Shown here: positions 1 through 12,200 of the stretch, piece by piece
Position numbering within the stretch: position 1 is the stretch's first letter
Layout: every line of letters begins with the position of its first letter
Source: Cercis canadensis
Taxonomy: Eukaryota; Streptophyta; Magnoliopsida; Fabales; Fabaceae
DNA: 64,000 nucleotides
Direction of reading: 5' to 3'
Assembly (NCBI GenBank): GCA_003255065.1
Contig: QAOA01005869.1
Location: 17,264 to 81,263 of the forward strand
Position numbers and translations under genes: made by a program
Notes under the pieces: model-generated
Told to the model about the DNA's origin: nothing
Database searches by the model: none
Seen by the model: only the letters and a program-made list of their open reading frames with translations

Positions 1-758
1 ATAAATATTAAATTATTAATATATAATATACACTTATTGCTTCTAATGAGTCATAAAAAAATTAATATACTATATATTTTCAAAAAGAAAATAAACTGTG
101 CATCTGAAAAATTATGCAAATTCTATTGCTTTATGAGTTGCAATTAATTAAATTAGAGTGATGATAAAAGGGATTATTTATAATTTTTTCATTAGATGGA
201 TATAATAAAAAATTTTGATTAGAAATATAAAAGAATTACAATTTAAACATAAAACTTCAACTTTTTTGATTTCTTTTCTTATCCAACAATTCAATGGTGG
301 TAGACAGTATGGGTAAATTAGTAAATTAATTTTCCACCCCTCCAAACCCCCCAATTTGGGGGGTTGAAATTTGTGAATGAAAAAAGGAGTGCAAGGGTCA
401 AAGTTTAACCCTTGGTCTCCTTCCCCTTTCAAACTTAAAACTCCCAAACAAGGGAGTGGACTATCTCATTCCTCTCCTCTCCTCTCCTTTCCTCTCCAAA
501 AGAACTCCCAAACATACCCTTAAGTACAATTTTAAGGGAACATATACATTATACTAAAGCTAAACAGAAGAAATATACCATAAGGTAGGAAACTAATAAA
601 TTACAAGTGGATAACACTAATTGACTCATGTTAACTAAACCACACACATATAGTCAGAGTAAATACTAGTAAACAAACTTTGATAGTGCTGTAACTTTGG
701 GCTGCAAATTAACCTCCAAGACATAATCTTCTGCAACATATATAAGAGGCCAACCTAG
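1..758. other. Intergenic, 3' flank of SABATH gene A1
   Basis: No gene is visible. The stretch is AT-rich at its left end and holds a MITE-like repeat around 325-455 plus a CT-rich tract near 465-500. A short sequence near 519-545 recurs near 8872-8896 in the region downstream of SABATH gene D, which suggests that the 3' flanks of the two paralogues share ancestry. Confidence 0.5.
325..455. repeat. Small MITE-like repeat, copy 1
   Basis: This stretch aligns by eye, in opposite orientation, with 7808-7925. Both contain runs of C or G around an AATT-type centre, a block ending AACTCCCAAACA (or its reverse), and purine-rich flanks. Ends of the type GTTTGGGAG are common in plant hAT-like MITEs. 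Family assignment is inference and no target-site duplication was confirmed. Confidence 0.4.
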
Positions 759-2766
759 CTATGCTTGAGGCTTGCGCTTAAGAAGAACAAAAAGTTGAAC
801 TGTTTCTGGTTTCTGTGGATACATGATATTTGGAAATTCCACAAGTTTCTTGGCAAAGCGGTCAAAAAGCTCATCTATGATTCCTCTACCAATCTGCTTC
901 TCAATTAATTCTTCCAGCACAGTTCTGTATAAAGAAACAGCAAGGATTTCAACATTTACATCAGCATAAAAATTTTCAAGATTCAAAGCTTCCATCCGCT
1001 GGATGCTGAAACACCCATTTCTTTCAAGAATTTCCTTCACATCTTTGACAGGTGGGTAACAAATTGGCACATTGAAGGAGTCCAATTTTTCTTTACGGAC
1101 AAATCCCTGTGGTAACAAGAGCCATCATCAGGGCAATATAGAAACATCCCAAATTTGAGGTATCCACATCGAATTTCTTTTTTGAGAAGTGACATTTGCA
1201 CATTAGTTATAAGAGGTATAGAAGATCTCAGCGACACCAAAGATGTTTTAGAGGGTCTAGTTAATGTTTTCGTTGGATTGAGTTAAGTTCAGATATCAGC
1301 AAGTGTAGTAGATGTGTGCAATTGCATGTACTAAAANAAAAAAAAAAAACACTTATATTTTGTTTATATGTTATTGTTTTTCAATATATTAATTAGGAGT
1401 TTCACAACAAAATCAATTGAAAACAGAAAAGCTATTTATTCATGGCCTTTCAGTTAAGATGGCAGAGGTTTCTTACCACTTTGGCCATGTCCACCAGACA
1501 AGAACCGAGAAGCTCTAAATCTGCATCAGGTTTAAAATCCGAATCAAGAATCACGTCAGGTGAAGCAACCATTTGAACTGCCAATAGCCCATTGCTCACA
1601 AGCTCTTGTGCTCTGGCATGCAGAAAAGTGTCCAAGTCCTTTCTATGCTGAGTTGCGTAGGCTTCTGCAACTTCTTTGGGAGCATTTAGGTAATGAATCC
1701 TTCCCTTGTTCCAAGCAGTAGAATTTCTGTCTGTAATTTCTTTAGGAACCTTAGAGAGCCAGTGCAATGCTGACGATGAGTGAACAAAATGAAGAGCTTC
1801 ACTTGGAAATAAGCGTCCATAGAAAGAGCCAGGCACTCCAAATGCAAAGTACTTTCTATTGATAGGAAGTGTTTTGAAGAGTGTATTGAAATCATTTGAG
1901 ATTTGGTCACTAAAGAAAACTTGAAATTCTGGTATTTGAGCCGCAAGACCCTGTGATTGGTGCTGGAGCTCTACTGCTTCTACTATGCCTTGCACAGCCA
2001 AAAAGGTATTTGATCCAGTAGAGCAGCCAAGGTCTGCAATACAACAGGTTTTTGCAGGGCCAGCAAAGGTCTCGGGGTCCAAATTGTCAGCTATTGCTTC
2101 TTGTATCAGCCTTTTGGCATCTTCAATTGCAGTTCTCTACAAATAGTTACCATGATCAAAATGGGTGCTTAGAGAGAAGACCAAGTACATAAGAAAAGGG
2201 TATTTTCATCAACTCAATATTGTTTTCATATTTAAAAGGTAAACATTGATAGAGTATCAAATAAAGTGGATGAGTGCATGGCAAGATGTTAACAGCATGA
2301 GGCAAGTCATAATCTCACATGGTAAGATCATTATAGGATAGTCATGTGTAATTAAAGGAAGTAGACATTATTAGCATTAGCATCCAAGTGAACACCTGAT
2401 AGGAAGAATTTTGGGCATAGCTATCAGGACCCTCTCATCCTTTGCTGATTTCATTCTCCATCTCCCAAATAATAGGTGTTAGCTGTTAACAGCCTATCAT
2501 CATTCTTCTATATATTTATCATCCAAAGGATAAAAATAAGAAAAGAACTAATGAGAAAAATAAAAAGAAAGATAAATACTTTAATGATCAGATTATTAAC
2601 ACTTGAGGATCTGTGAAGAGTTTCCACACAAAAGTAAGGGTATTTTCACAACTTTACCTAACCAAACGTTAATACCTGATTGGAGGAGTTGAGCATAGTT
2701 ATGAAGACACTCTCCTCCTTTCATTGCATCTGAAAAAGGAAATTCTTTGCTGCATTCATTCTCCAT
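759..2766 (-). pseudogene. SABATH methyltransferase A1, probably broken in exon 1
   Basis: Three exons are recognisable: exon 1 at 2766-2676, exon 2 at 2136-1477 (220 codons), exon 3 at 1106-759 (115 codons plus stop), with GT-AG introns and phase-0 joins between exons 2 and 3. Exon 2 carries the SAM-binding motif CCIADLGCSTGSNT (usual GPNT changed to GSNT), FFSDQ, the loop [12 protein letters not shown] and SSALHWLSKVP with the substrate-binding Trp kept. Exon 3 ends [10 protein letters not shown]. Exon 1 starts MENECSKEFPFSDAMKGG, but near its end it is two bases shorter than in paralogues, so it ends in phase 1 while exon 2 starts in phase 0. The usual GGDGPHSYA is also altered to GGECLHNYA. 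Exons 2 and 3 remain open, so the damage is either recent or bypassed by another splice site. Related to the loganic acid / farnesoic acid methyltransferase group; substrate unknown. Confidence 0.7.
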
Positions 2767-2834
2767 ATTTCTATTGGACTAAGCAATTGCACATTTGCAC
2801 TACTATAAGTTGTTACAAGATGAAATTGAAGGTA

Positions 2835-2848
2835 TCTATATATACACT
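2835..2848 (-). promoter_or_regulatory. Core promoter TATA box of A1
   Basis: On the minus strand the sequence reads GTGTATATATAGATA, about 70 bases upstream of the A1 start codon. The same GTGTATATATC-like box lies upstream of A2 (5047-5054), D (18515-18522), E (24351-24357), F (25776-25782), G (33266-33272) and H (39864-39870). Confidence 0.55.
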
Positions 2849-2993
2849 TTAGGAAAAGACAATTGGGTTTCTCCCGCAATTCCCTGCAAGCTAATAGTTG
2901 CAGACATTGTTGCTTCTTCTTCTCTCTTTCATTCCCATTCTGAGACCAACTCAAACAAGGAAACTAGAGAGCGTGAATCAGAGAGAGACAGAG

Positions 2994-3676
2994 AGGGCGA
3001 GAGGAAATTAGCCCTAAGAGAAGGAGAAAGAGAGAGCAACCACCATCACCGCCTCCGTCTCCATACCCACTACCACCCTCTGCCCCCACCATAACGGCCA
3101 CAAAATCTAGAAGATTGGTTTGAAGCATAGGTTTTTGTCCAAAACCGCAAAACAGCGTTGTTTTGCTTCATTCCATGATTTCCATCTACCATGGATGCCA
3201 CGGGCATTTTGACAGCCACGTCAGCTAGATAACGTTGAGGGATAAATTCGATTAGACCTTAATTTCATAATTTTTCAGAGACCAAAAAGATTTTATTCAT
3301 CACACATATAAATTTATTTATATGAAATGTATTTCATTATTTGATAATTTCAATTATACATAATATCGCTGATTAATTTAAGGTTGATTCTATTATACCA
3401 TGGATGTATGTGATAATTCTATTATGTGATAGCATAACAATTGTTAATGTAAAAGATAATTAATCTTGTCAATAAAAAAGTAAACAATTAAAATTAAATA
3501 CTTCAACATCAACAATAATTAATAGAGAGATATTACATATCTCTCTTGTAATATCCTTAATTTAATACATATGAAATTCAAGGTTTACCAGAATTATTAC
3601 TTGATGCAAAATTGGAAGCCTTTAACCAAATACAAACTTAGGCTAAAGTAAATAGGATAGTTGGCTTCCAATACTC
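2994..3676. other. Intergenic, no gene seen
   Basis: The stretch begins with a GA-rich tract in which the A1 and A2 upstream regions stop matching. It contains no supported coding region, and the right half is AT-rich. It ends at a single N (3677) where the sequence restarts inside a second copy of the A gene. Confidence 0.5.
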
Positions 3677-3677
3677 N

Positions 3678-4976
3678 AGGTTTCTTACCACTTTGGCCAT
3701 GTCCACCAGACAAGAACCGAGAAGCTCTAAATCTGCACCAGGTTTCAAATCCGAATCAAGAATCACGTCAGGTGAAGCAACCATTTGAACTGCCCATAGC
3801 CCATTGCTCACAAGCTCTTGTGCTCTGGCATGCAGAAAAGTGTCTAAGTCCTTTCTATGCTGAGTTGCATAGGCTTCTGCAACTTCTTTGGGAGCATTTA
3901 GGTAATGAATCCTTCCCTTGTTCCAAGCAGTAGAATTTTTGTCTGTAATTTCTTTAGGAACCTTAGAGAGCCAGTGCAATGCTGACGATGAGTGAACAGA
4001 ATGAAGAGTTTCACTTGGAAATAAGCGTCCATAGAAAGAGCCAGGCACCCCAAATGCAAAGTACTTTCTATTGATAGGAAGTGTTTTGAAGAGTGTATTG
4101 AAATCATTTGAGATTTGGTCACTAAAGAAAACTTGAAATTCTGGTATTTGAGCCGCAAGACCCTGTGATTGGTGCTGGAGCTCTACTGCTTCTACTATGC
4201 CCTGCACAGCCAAAAAGGTATTTGATCCAGTAGAGCAGCCAAGGTCTGCAATACAACAGGTTTTTGCAGGGCCAGCAAAGGTCTCGGGTCCAAATTGTCA
4301 GCTATTGCTTCTTGTATCAGCCTTTTGGCATCTTCAATTGCAGTTCTCTACAAATAGTTACCATGATCAAAATGGGTGCTTAGAGAGAAGACCAAGTACA
4401 TAAGAAAAGGGTATTTTCATCAACTCAATATTGTTTTCATATTTAAAAGGTAAACATTGATAGAGTATCAAATAAAGTGGATGAGTGCATGGCAAGATGT
4501 TAACAGCATGAGGCAAGTCATAATCTCACATGGTAAGATCATTATAGGATAGTCATGTGTAATTAAAGGAAGTAGACATTATTAGCATTAGCATCCAAGT
4601 GAACACCTGATAGGAAGAATTTTGGGCATAGCTATCAGGACCCTCTCATCCTTTGCTGATTTCATTCTCCATCTCCCAAATAATAGGTGTTAGCTGTTAA
4701 CAGCCTATCATCATTCTTCTATATATTTATCATCCAAAGGATAAAAATAAGAAAAGAACTAATGAGAAAAATAAAAAGAAAGATAAATACTTTAATGATC
4801 AGATTATTAACACTTGAGGATCGGTGAAGAGTTTCCACACAAAAGTAAGGGTATTTTCAAACTTTACCTAACCAAACGTTAATACCTGATTGGAAGAGTT
4901 GAGCATAGTTATGAAGACACTCTCCTCCTTTCATTGCACCTGAAAAAGGAAATTCTTTGCTGCATTCATTCTCCAT
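3678..4976 (-). pseudogene. SABATH methyltransferase A2, truncated near-identical copy of A1
   Basis: The stretch 3678-5205 repeats 1467-2993 at roughly 98 percent identity by eye (about 11 differences in the 660-base exon 2). Exon 1 is 4976-4886 and exon 2 is 4347-3689. Exon 3 is absent: the copy is cut off on its 3' side by the N at 3677, and nothing homologous to A1 exon 3 lies to the left. Exon 1 has the same two-base shortening as A1. Exon 2 has one C fewer in the run within the codons for LDPET, so its 5' part is out of frame with the rest. The upstream side changes abruptly at about 5206 into the 3' end of gene C. It may be a real tandem copy or an allelic contig placed beside A1. Confidence 0.7.
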
Positions 4977-5240
4977 ATTTCTAATGGACTAAGCAATTGC
5001 ACATTTGCACTACTATAAGTTGTTACAAGATGAAATTGAAGGTATCTATATATACACTTTAGGAAAAGGCAATTGGGTCTCTCCCGCAATTCACTGCAAG
5101 CTAATAGTTGCAGACATTGTTGCTTCTTCTTCTCTCTTTCATTCCCATTCTGAGACCAACTCAAACAAGGAAACTAGAGAGTGTGAATCAGAGAGAGACA
5201 GAGAGGTTCGAACTTAAGGCCTTCTATAAATTAGGACTAT

Positions 5241-7735
5241 TTATGAATGCGACTTGCGCTGAAGAAGGACTAAAAGATAGACCACTTTCAAGTTCTGCAA
5301 ATACATGATATCTGGATATTCCACAACTTTTTTAGTAAAGCGAATAAAAAGCTCATCAACTATTCGACCTCCAAATTGCATCTCAAGTAATCCTTCTAGT
5401 GTAGCTCGAAGCGCTGAAACAAATGTTTGGACATTTGGGAAAACGAATGCATTTGTAACATTCAATGTTTTTATCTGCTCAATACTGAAACATCCATTTC
5501 TCTCAAGAATTGCCATCACATACTTTACAGGTGAATAATAGATAGGTAAATTGAAAGAATCTACTTTTTCTTCACTAACCAGTCCCTGCAATAAGAAGAG
5601 GTCAAAAATCATTAGAAAGTGTATATGTACAGATTTATATCTAAGATTGTTTATAAACTTGAGTTACAAGTTAGTTAAATGGTTAACTAGATCAGTTATT
5701 ACTGACTACGGTTAGTTTAGTTATTTAACCTTAGTTAGCTAGTTAGTTACTTGCTGAACTGTACTCTAACTACTTGGTTAGATTAGTTTACTGCTGCACA
5801 CTGTATATAAAGTGAAAGCTTGTATAGTTCTGGTAGATTGGAGATAATAAACCGAAATACTTTGATTTCTCTTCTGCTGTATCACTCTTCTTTCTCTCTT
5901 CCTCTCTGGTTCATCTCCATACCAGCATTTTACAGTATAGAACATGTTTAAAGAGGGATGAAATGCTTTGATTTGCAAATCCTATCAGAAGTGGTAGGAT
6001 TTACAAATTGTCAATTAGTACATGCAAAATGATTTGTAAATTAATTCACATGTTCGGTTTCACTTAGTCCACTTATATATTCCTTCTATTACATGCCTCT
6101 CACTTAAGAATGTGAGATTCTTAAGTTTTTGTGAAAGATTAGGATACTAGCTGTTGGATGGTATCAGATGTCTGGCTTTTATATCTTAGTGCCAATACCA
6201 AACACCGATATTTAGGTACCACATGCATCTAAGACTCCAAGGTATTTTTTTGTTTTGTTTTGTGGTTAAACTAAGACTCTAAGACTCCAAGTTAGTGGAT
6301 ATACCAAAACCCTCGTAAATGAACATAACAACGTCGTAAGTAGCAATGAGTTACCTTAAGTAAATGGGTCATTAATAAAATCCAAAGGGAGATCCAGAAA
6401 AACTTTCACTCAGCCTATTACTTAATTAAAGAAAAGGTAGAGTTTCACTAGATTACCACTTTAGCCATGTCCAGTAAACAAGATCCCACGAGTTCGTAAA
6501 TTTTATCCATGTCTATATCCGACTCAAGAAGTACGTCAGCTACAGCAGGTATTTGAAGTGCCATTAGTCCATCGCTCACAAGCTCTTGTGCTCTTGCATG
6601 CAGGAAAGAATCCAAGTCCATTTTATACTGAGTAGCATAGGCATCTACAACTTCCTTGGGGGCATTTTTATGATGAATCCTCCCCTTGTTCCATGCAGTA
6701 GAAGTTCTGTCAGTAATTTCTTTGGGAATCTTAGAGAGCCAATTTAGTGTTGAAGATGAGTTAACAAAATGAAGAGTGTCCCTTGGAAACAAGTGTCCAC
6801 GAAAAGAGCCAGGCACCCCAGCTACAAAGTACTTTCTATTGGGAGGAAGGGTTTTGAAGAGTGTGTTGAAATCATTTGAGACTAGATCATTGAAGAAAAC
6901 TTGGAATTCTGGGATTTGAGCTGCAAGACCCTGTGATTGGTATTGGTGCTCTATTGTTTCTATTATGTACTGCATTGCTAGAAAGGTATTTGGCCCTGTA
7001 GAGCAGCCCAAGTCTGCAATACAAATGGGTTTTTTAGGATCATCATGGGTCTTGGGGTCAAATTCACTGGCTATTACCTTCTGGATCAATTTCTTGTTGG
7101 CATCAATTACTGTTCTCTGTAAAAATCATGCAGCGGTTAGCTGTATCCATTCTACGTACAAGTGTCACAATGATATAAGCATCTGGGTGCAGTTAATGCT
7201 TTGAAACTGTTCGTGTTAAATAAATCACTAAATGTGAAGTAGTGGTGACGATTTGCAGTTAGCTATAAGGAGTTATGAAAGTTTGTATCCCTATGCATAG
7301 AAAGAAGAAATTAAAAGAAAAATTTTGTTCAATGGCCAACAGATTATGAAATATGAACTAGCATAACATTTGGACTCAACTTTCCAGAGTACTGCAGTAA
7401 TACAGATTTATCCTTGCTTTTTCATTTTCTATTAATTTTTTTTTGGGTAAAACTTTTAGAAGTTGACTTGAACATAAGACTTTTATCTAGATTTTGGTGA
7501 AGAATGCTTTTTCAAGTTTGATGTTCTATATTTGCAACCTAGTGGCTCTTTTCAGTTTTCATAATCTATAATGGCGTGAGAAGACACACATCAATACATA
7601 CTAAAATCATTATTTATAGGTCAGTGATGATATGGAACAAGAAGAAGGATGGGCTCATCAGAGTTAGCTGGAAAGTTAAAATACCTGAAAAGAAGAGTTT
7701 CTAGCATAGCTGAGAGGTCCCTCTCCTCCGTTCAT
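5241..7735 (-). CDS. SABATH methyltransferase C
   Basis: Exon 1 is 7735-7685 (17 codons), exon 2 7116-6457 (220 codons), exon 3 5585-5241 (114 codons plus stop). All joins are phase 0 with GT-AG introns, giving 351 aa. The protein starts MNGGEGPLSYARNSSFQ, whose last Gln matches the conserved substrate-binding Gln of SABATH enzymes. It has the SAM motif [14 protein letters not shown] (about residues 46-59), FFNDLVSNDFNTLF, GVPGSFRGHLFP and SSTLNWLSKIP with the carboxylate-contacting Trp at about residue 143. Expected reaction: SAM-dependent methylation of a small carboxylic acid in the cytosol; substrate unknown. Exon 1 is odd: the roughly 14 residues that precede the GG motif in other members lack an in-frame Met here, and the TATA box found upstream of its paralogues is missing, with a MITE-like repeat at 7808 instead. 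It may be poorly expressed. Confidence 0.8.
5650..5935. repeat. Possible LTR-like insertion in intron 2 of gene C
   Basis: This part of intron 2 has no counterpart in the paralogues. It has LTR-like layout: a TATATAAAG box near 5804, an AATAAA-type signal near 5846 and a CT-rich stretch after it. It starts near TGTTTATAAAC and could end near TTTTACA, but no target duplication was found. Low-confidence call for an old solo LTR. Confidence 0.3.
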
Positions 7736-7807
7736 TGCATATGATTGAGGAATTGCTGATCTGCTACTTGCATATAGTTTAAAGGGTTGGATTACGAACA
7801 CTTATAG

Positions 7808-7925
7808 CGTGTTTGGGAGTTTAATCTTAAAAAGGGAAGCAAACCAAGGATGGCTCTAAATCCCCACATCCCCTTCTGGACTTGAAGAATGTGTTCTCCC
7901 AAATCGGAGGGTTTGGAGAGGAAAG
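7808..7925. repeat. Small MITE-like repeat, copy 2
   Basis: The reverse complement matches the repeat at 325-455 and starts at GTTTGGGAGTTTAA. It lies about 70 bases upstream of the predicted start of gene C, in place of the promoter box seen in its paralogues. Confidence 0.4.
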
Positions 7926-9298
7926 GGTAGAGTTTGACTCTTCTGCCCTTCGTAATTTTCTAAAATTGCGCAAGATTTGGTTGTAACTTGTAACTTGTAA
8001 CTTGTATGTGGGTGACGTCGTCATTTGAAGTAGTGAACTACAAAACTGTATAGTAGTAATGTACTACAACTTTTTATTCTTTTATTTATTTATTTATTTT
8101 GACTTTGATAAATATTTATTTTAATTAGAGTCTAGAGTACTTTCTTTTTAATATATATATTCTTTTATTGTTTGAGTAGTTTATATTATTATTGTATTGA
8201 TATATGTTATTTTTTTAGAGCATTAGAAAAAAAAAACCAGTTTATTGGGAAAGAAAGAAAGATAATTATATTATTAAATTTAATATAAAATATATTTACT
8301 TTAATAAGAGATAATTTTGTAAAATTATAAATTTTTATTTATTTTTTATTTATTTAAGATCTAAATAAAGGAAAAAAAAATCACTCGTAATCCCTTTTGT
8401 CTCTTTCCCTTCTTTTGTCTCTTGTATAATTTTCTTTCCATCTCGTTTCAACTCTCAAACAAAGCATTAATGACTATGTACAAGAAAAATTGCCTTAATC
8501 AAAGTAAGAGGAATCTGAGCTTAGTTGTAGTTAATGCAAGAAGCTACAGGATAAAATTAAATAATGCTTCCGAATTCAAATTTTGTATTAGACATTGACA
8601 TGACATCGAGATCCCAAAAATGGTGCATTTATATGATAAACTAGAGTATAAAAACATGCTAAAAAAAAAAATTCCAATATAACAGTATGATCTCACCGAA
8701 CCCTTTGTTATTTTTTTTTTCTGCCATGAAAATCTTAATATTTAATATTTTAAGTATTTAATATTAAGAGTGATGACAGCTGCCCTAATTGGCTGCCAAG
8801 GCCGGCCATTCTTGGCTCGTATTAAATTTGCGGCAGGCATGCATGTTACCCTGAAAATTAAATAAACGTCCCTTTAAGTACAATTTTAAGGGAACATTTT
8901 ACGTGTGCAGTGGTTGGCTTACAGGGTTATAATATTGACATTGACACAGTCCAAGAAAACAATGAAATCCAACATAGACTCAATTCAAGTAAACCTTGAA
9001 ATCTCAATGAAAATAAAGAAGCATAAGATATTCCAACTTGAGAAACAGATTGAAGAGCAAGTTAAAGACCACTGCAGGTTTCCCAATACATCAAAGTTCT
9101 TGCCAAACTACACAATAATTACAGACCAAATAAAGTCACTAATTATATATGTATAGATCCCTTGGACTACTCATTGTTCATAACTCATAACCATACCACT
9201 TACTAAACAAACTCTACTATATAGAAATCAAAAGCTGTGACCTGATAAATACCAACATTGTTGCCAAAAGCAAGTCCAGAAAACATTGAGTTTGGATT
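7926..9298. other. Intergenic between genes C and D
   Basis: AT-rich sequence with no supported gene. The reading frame at 8905-9156 has no recognisable content and looks like chance. The last few hundred bases are the 3' flank of gene D, similar to the flank of gene G near 31080-31227, which supports close paralogy of D and G. Confidence 0.5.
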
Positions 9299-12200
9299 CT
9301 ATGCACGTGGCTTGCGCTTCAGAAGGACAAAAAGCACTACCAATGTTAGCATTGGAACCTTCATGATATCTGGAGATTCCACAACTTTCTTAGTGAAGCG
9401 ATCAAAAAGGTCATCAACAATTCCATCTCCAAAGTGGCTCTCAATTAGTCCTTCAAACGCAGCTCTTCGGTGCAAAACAAACATGCGCACATCTGGGAGG
9501 AATAAGTTTTGAGCGCTCAGTTTTTCCATCCGCTCAATAGTGAAGTCATTATTTCTTTCAAAGATAGCCTTCACATCTTTAGTGGTTGAGAAAAAGACTG
9601 GCAAATTGAAAGAGTCCACTTTTTCTTCACTAACTAGTCCCTGCAATTACAAGGGGAAAAGATCCCAATTCTGTATCACTGGCATCCATGTTGGATTTCT
9701 TTCCTACTCATATTGCTTTTTCTTATTATTGAGTTTCATACAGGATAGTACACAATCACAAAGTGATAGAGTCCCACAAAGTTGATTGGTTAATGAGAAA
9801 TTATAATAACACTAAAATGAAATCAAAACCAAATAAGCTGTTAAAACTAGCATAACAATACTTGCATGGTAGTTAGGCACACACTTTTGCATCTTGACAC
9901 AGTTGGTAAAATCTGAACCTAACAAGAAAAGTAAGTGGGTCAATCAAGCTTAAATTTTGCCAACTCTTTAAATGCGTAATAGTTAAGCAAGACCAGCATT
10001 ACTATAAAAACAATGCAATCATAGTACTTTGAAGAATTATAGAAATAAAATATTGTACACAATAATTCACTAACAATTTGTAAGAACAGAATTTTGAGAG
10101 AGATAGATAAAAGTTGACTCAGTTTTTGCCACACAAGACAATTTGTAGATTGGTGCATACATATATTCTAATAACTTATTCTAGTATTGAAGTTAAGATT
10201 GGGAAGGTTACTTACCACCTTTGCCATATCCACCAGGCAAGATCCCAGAAGATCAAGATCTTTACCAGGATATACATCCGGGTCAAGAATTACATCATGT
10301 GCAGCACCTATTTGAAGTGCCATTAGCCCATTGCCTGCAAGCTCTTGTGCTCTGCAGTGCAGGAATGTCTCCATGTCCTTTTGAAATTGAGTTGTATAGG
10401 CGTCAACAACTTCCTTGGGAGCATTTGCATAATGGATCTTCCCCTTGTTCCAAGCAGCAGAAGTTTTGTCTATAATTTCTTTAGGTACCTTAGAGATCAA
10501 ATGCAGTGTTGAAGATGAGTGAACAAAATGAAGAGTTTCCTTTGGAAATAATCGTCCATAGAAAGAGCCAGGAACCCCAGCTACAAAATAATTTCTGTTA
10601 GGAGGAAGCTTTCTGAAGAGAGTGTTGAAATCATTGGCAACCTGATCATTAAAGAAAACTTGGAATTCTGGGGCTGCAAGACCATGTGATTTGTATTGGA
10701 GCTCTATTGCTTCCATTATGTATTGCATTGCAATGTAGGTGTTTGGCCCCGTGGAGCAGCCAAAGTCTGCAATGCAAATGGGGTTTTTAGATGAACCAGA
10801 AGGAGTCCTAGGTTCGAAGTTCTTTGCAATTCCATCTTGGATAAGCTTCTTGGCATCTTCAATCACTACTCTCTGCAATAACATGCACTGGTTAACTACA
10901 ATTCATTCTGCATACGGTCACAATGATTTTTCAAGGGTCAAACAAAATATATTTTTAGTTTATTGTACAGGCACTATACGTTATAAATAATATAAAGTAA
11001 GAGCATTCTATTCTCAAAAATTCTATTCTTCCACATTTGAAACCGCAAATGCAGCTTAGAAATAATCTATGCGTTAAAATTAATTAACTTGTCTATTAGT
11101 AATTCCTTATAGTTTGGTTTACCCCACTTCTTCTTTGATTAGTTATGAAATCACCATCATCCACCAGCAGCAACGGAGCCAATTAAGGCTGTGCAAGAAC
11201 CGGAACAATCCTCGTTAAACCAGTTAAACCAAACCAAACTGAAATGTTTGGTTGGGTTTCAAAAGCAAATAAATATAATTTGTTTTGTGTTATTTGCCTA
11301 ATTTCGAGAGATTAGGTTGACTCAGGGCTTAATAAATTTTTTGAACTGAACAACCCTAAACCAAATCAACCATTTGAAATAAGGTTGTAAGACCCCTTTA
11401 CACTTAAACCAAAGCATTTTCTTGTCTAAAGCAATCCCAAAAATATTTGAGTTATTATTTGCTACACTGACAATGGAATGTAAAATATTTACTTAAGCAA
11501 CTGAAATTCTATGATTCTGTTTATAATAAGTCAAATTTTAGATATTAATATTCGTAATCTATTTATGTATCTCATTTTAAGATGTTTTTATATTCTAAAA
11601 TACATTTTTCATACAAAATTAATAAGAATATAAAATAAACAGTCATGATTGATTCTAAATATAAATTCTAATTTGATCACTTTTTATTGTGTTTTGTTGA
11701 AGTTAATCATAGATAAATTATCTAATACTACCTAGATCATTATTAAGAAGATTTTTATGAAACTTTTATTTTAAAAAAAATATATAAATCAAGCCCTTTG
11801 TGTAAACTTTAAACTCTACCGACGGTGTATCAAATATAAATTCAAAATATTTTTGCTTTTACCCTTATCGTTTTCCATTCCCTCTCATGCTTTAATCTAA
11901 AACAACCTTCTAGATATTGACTATTGACAAAAACAGCACCTATGAAGTATTTTTTGGTATATTGGTCCAATTAAATTGTACATGTAATTAGTGTGTTAAT
12001 ATAGAGATGATGATATTAGATGTAGTCTTGTACTATTTTGGGAACTTAATTATATTTATAATACGATGTATGGGATACAGATTATGGGCAAAGTTTTTAT
12101 GAACAATCTCTCTCAATGTAAAAGTATATCTTACTATTTTTTTTTTATTAATTTGTGTTATGACAAAGTGTGCAGCGGATAATTAATGAGTAGAGATAGA

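Noticed and set aside
2795-3094. 99-codon plus-strand frame upstream of A1
   Set aside because: It runs through the A1 promoter and a GA-rich tract, and it is not kept in the A2 copy.
8905-9156. 83-codon plus-strand frame between C and D
   Set aside because: No recognisable domain, no splice or promoter context, lost in the paralogous flank of G.
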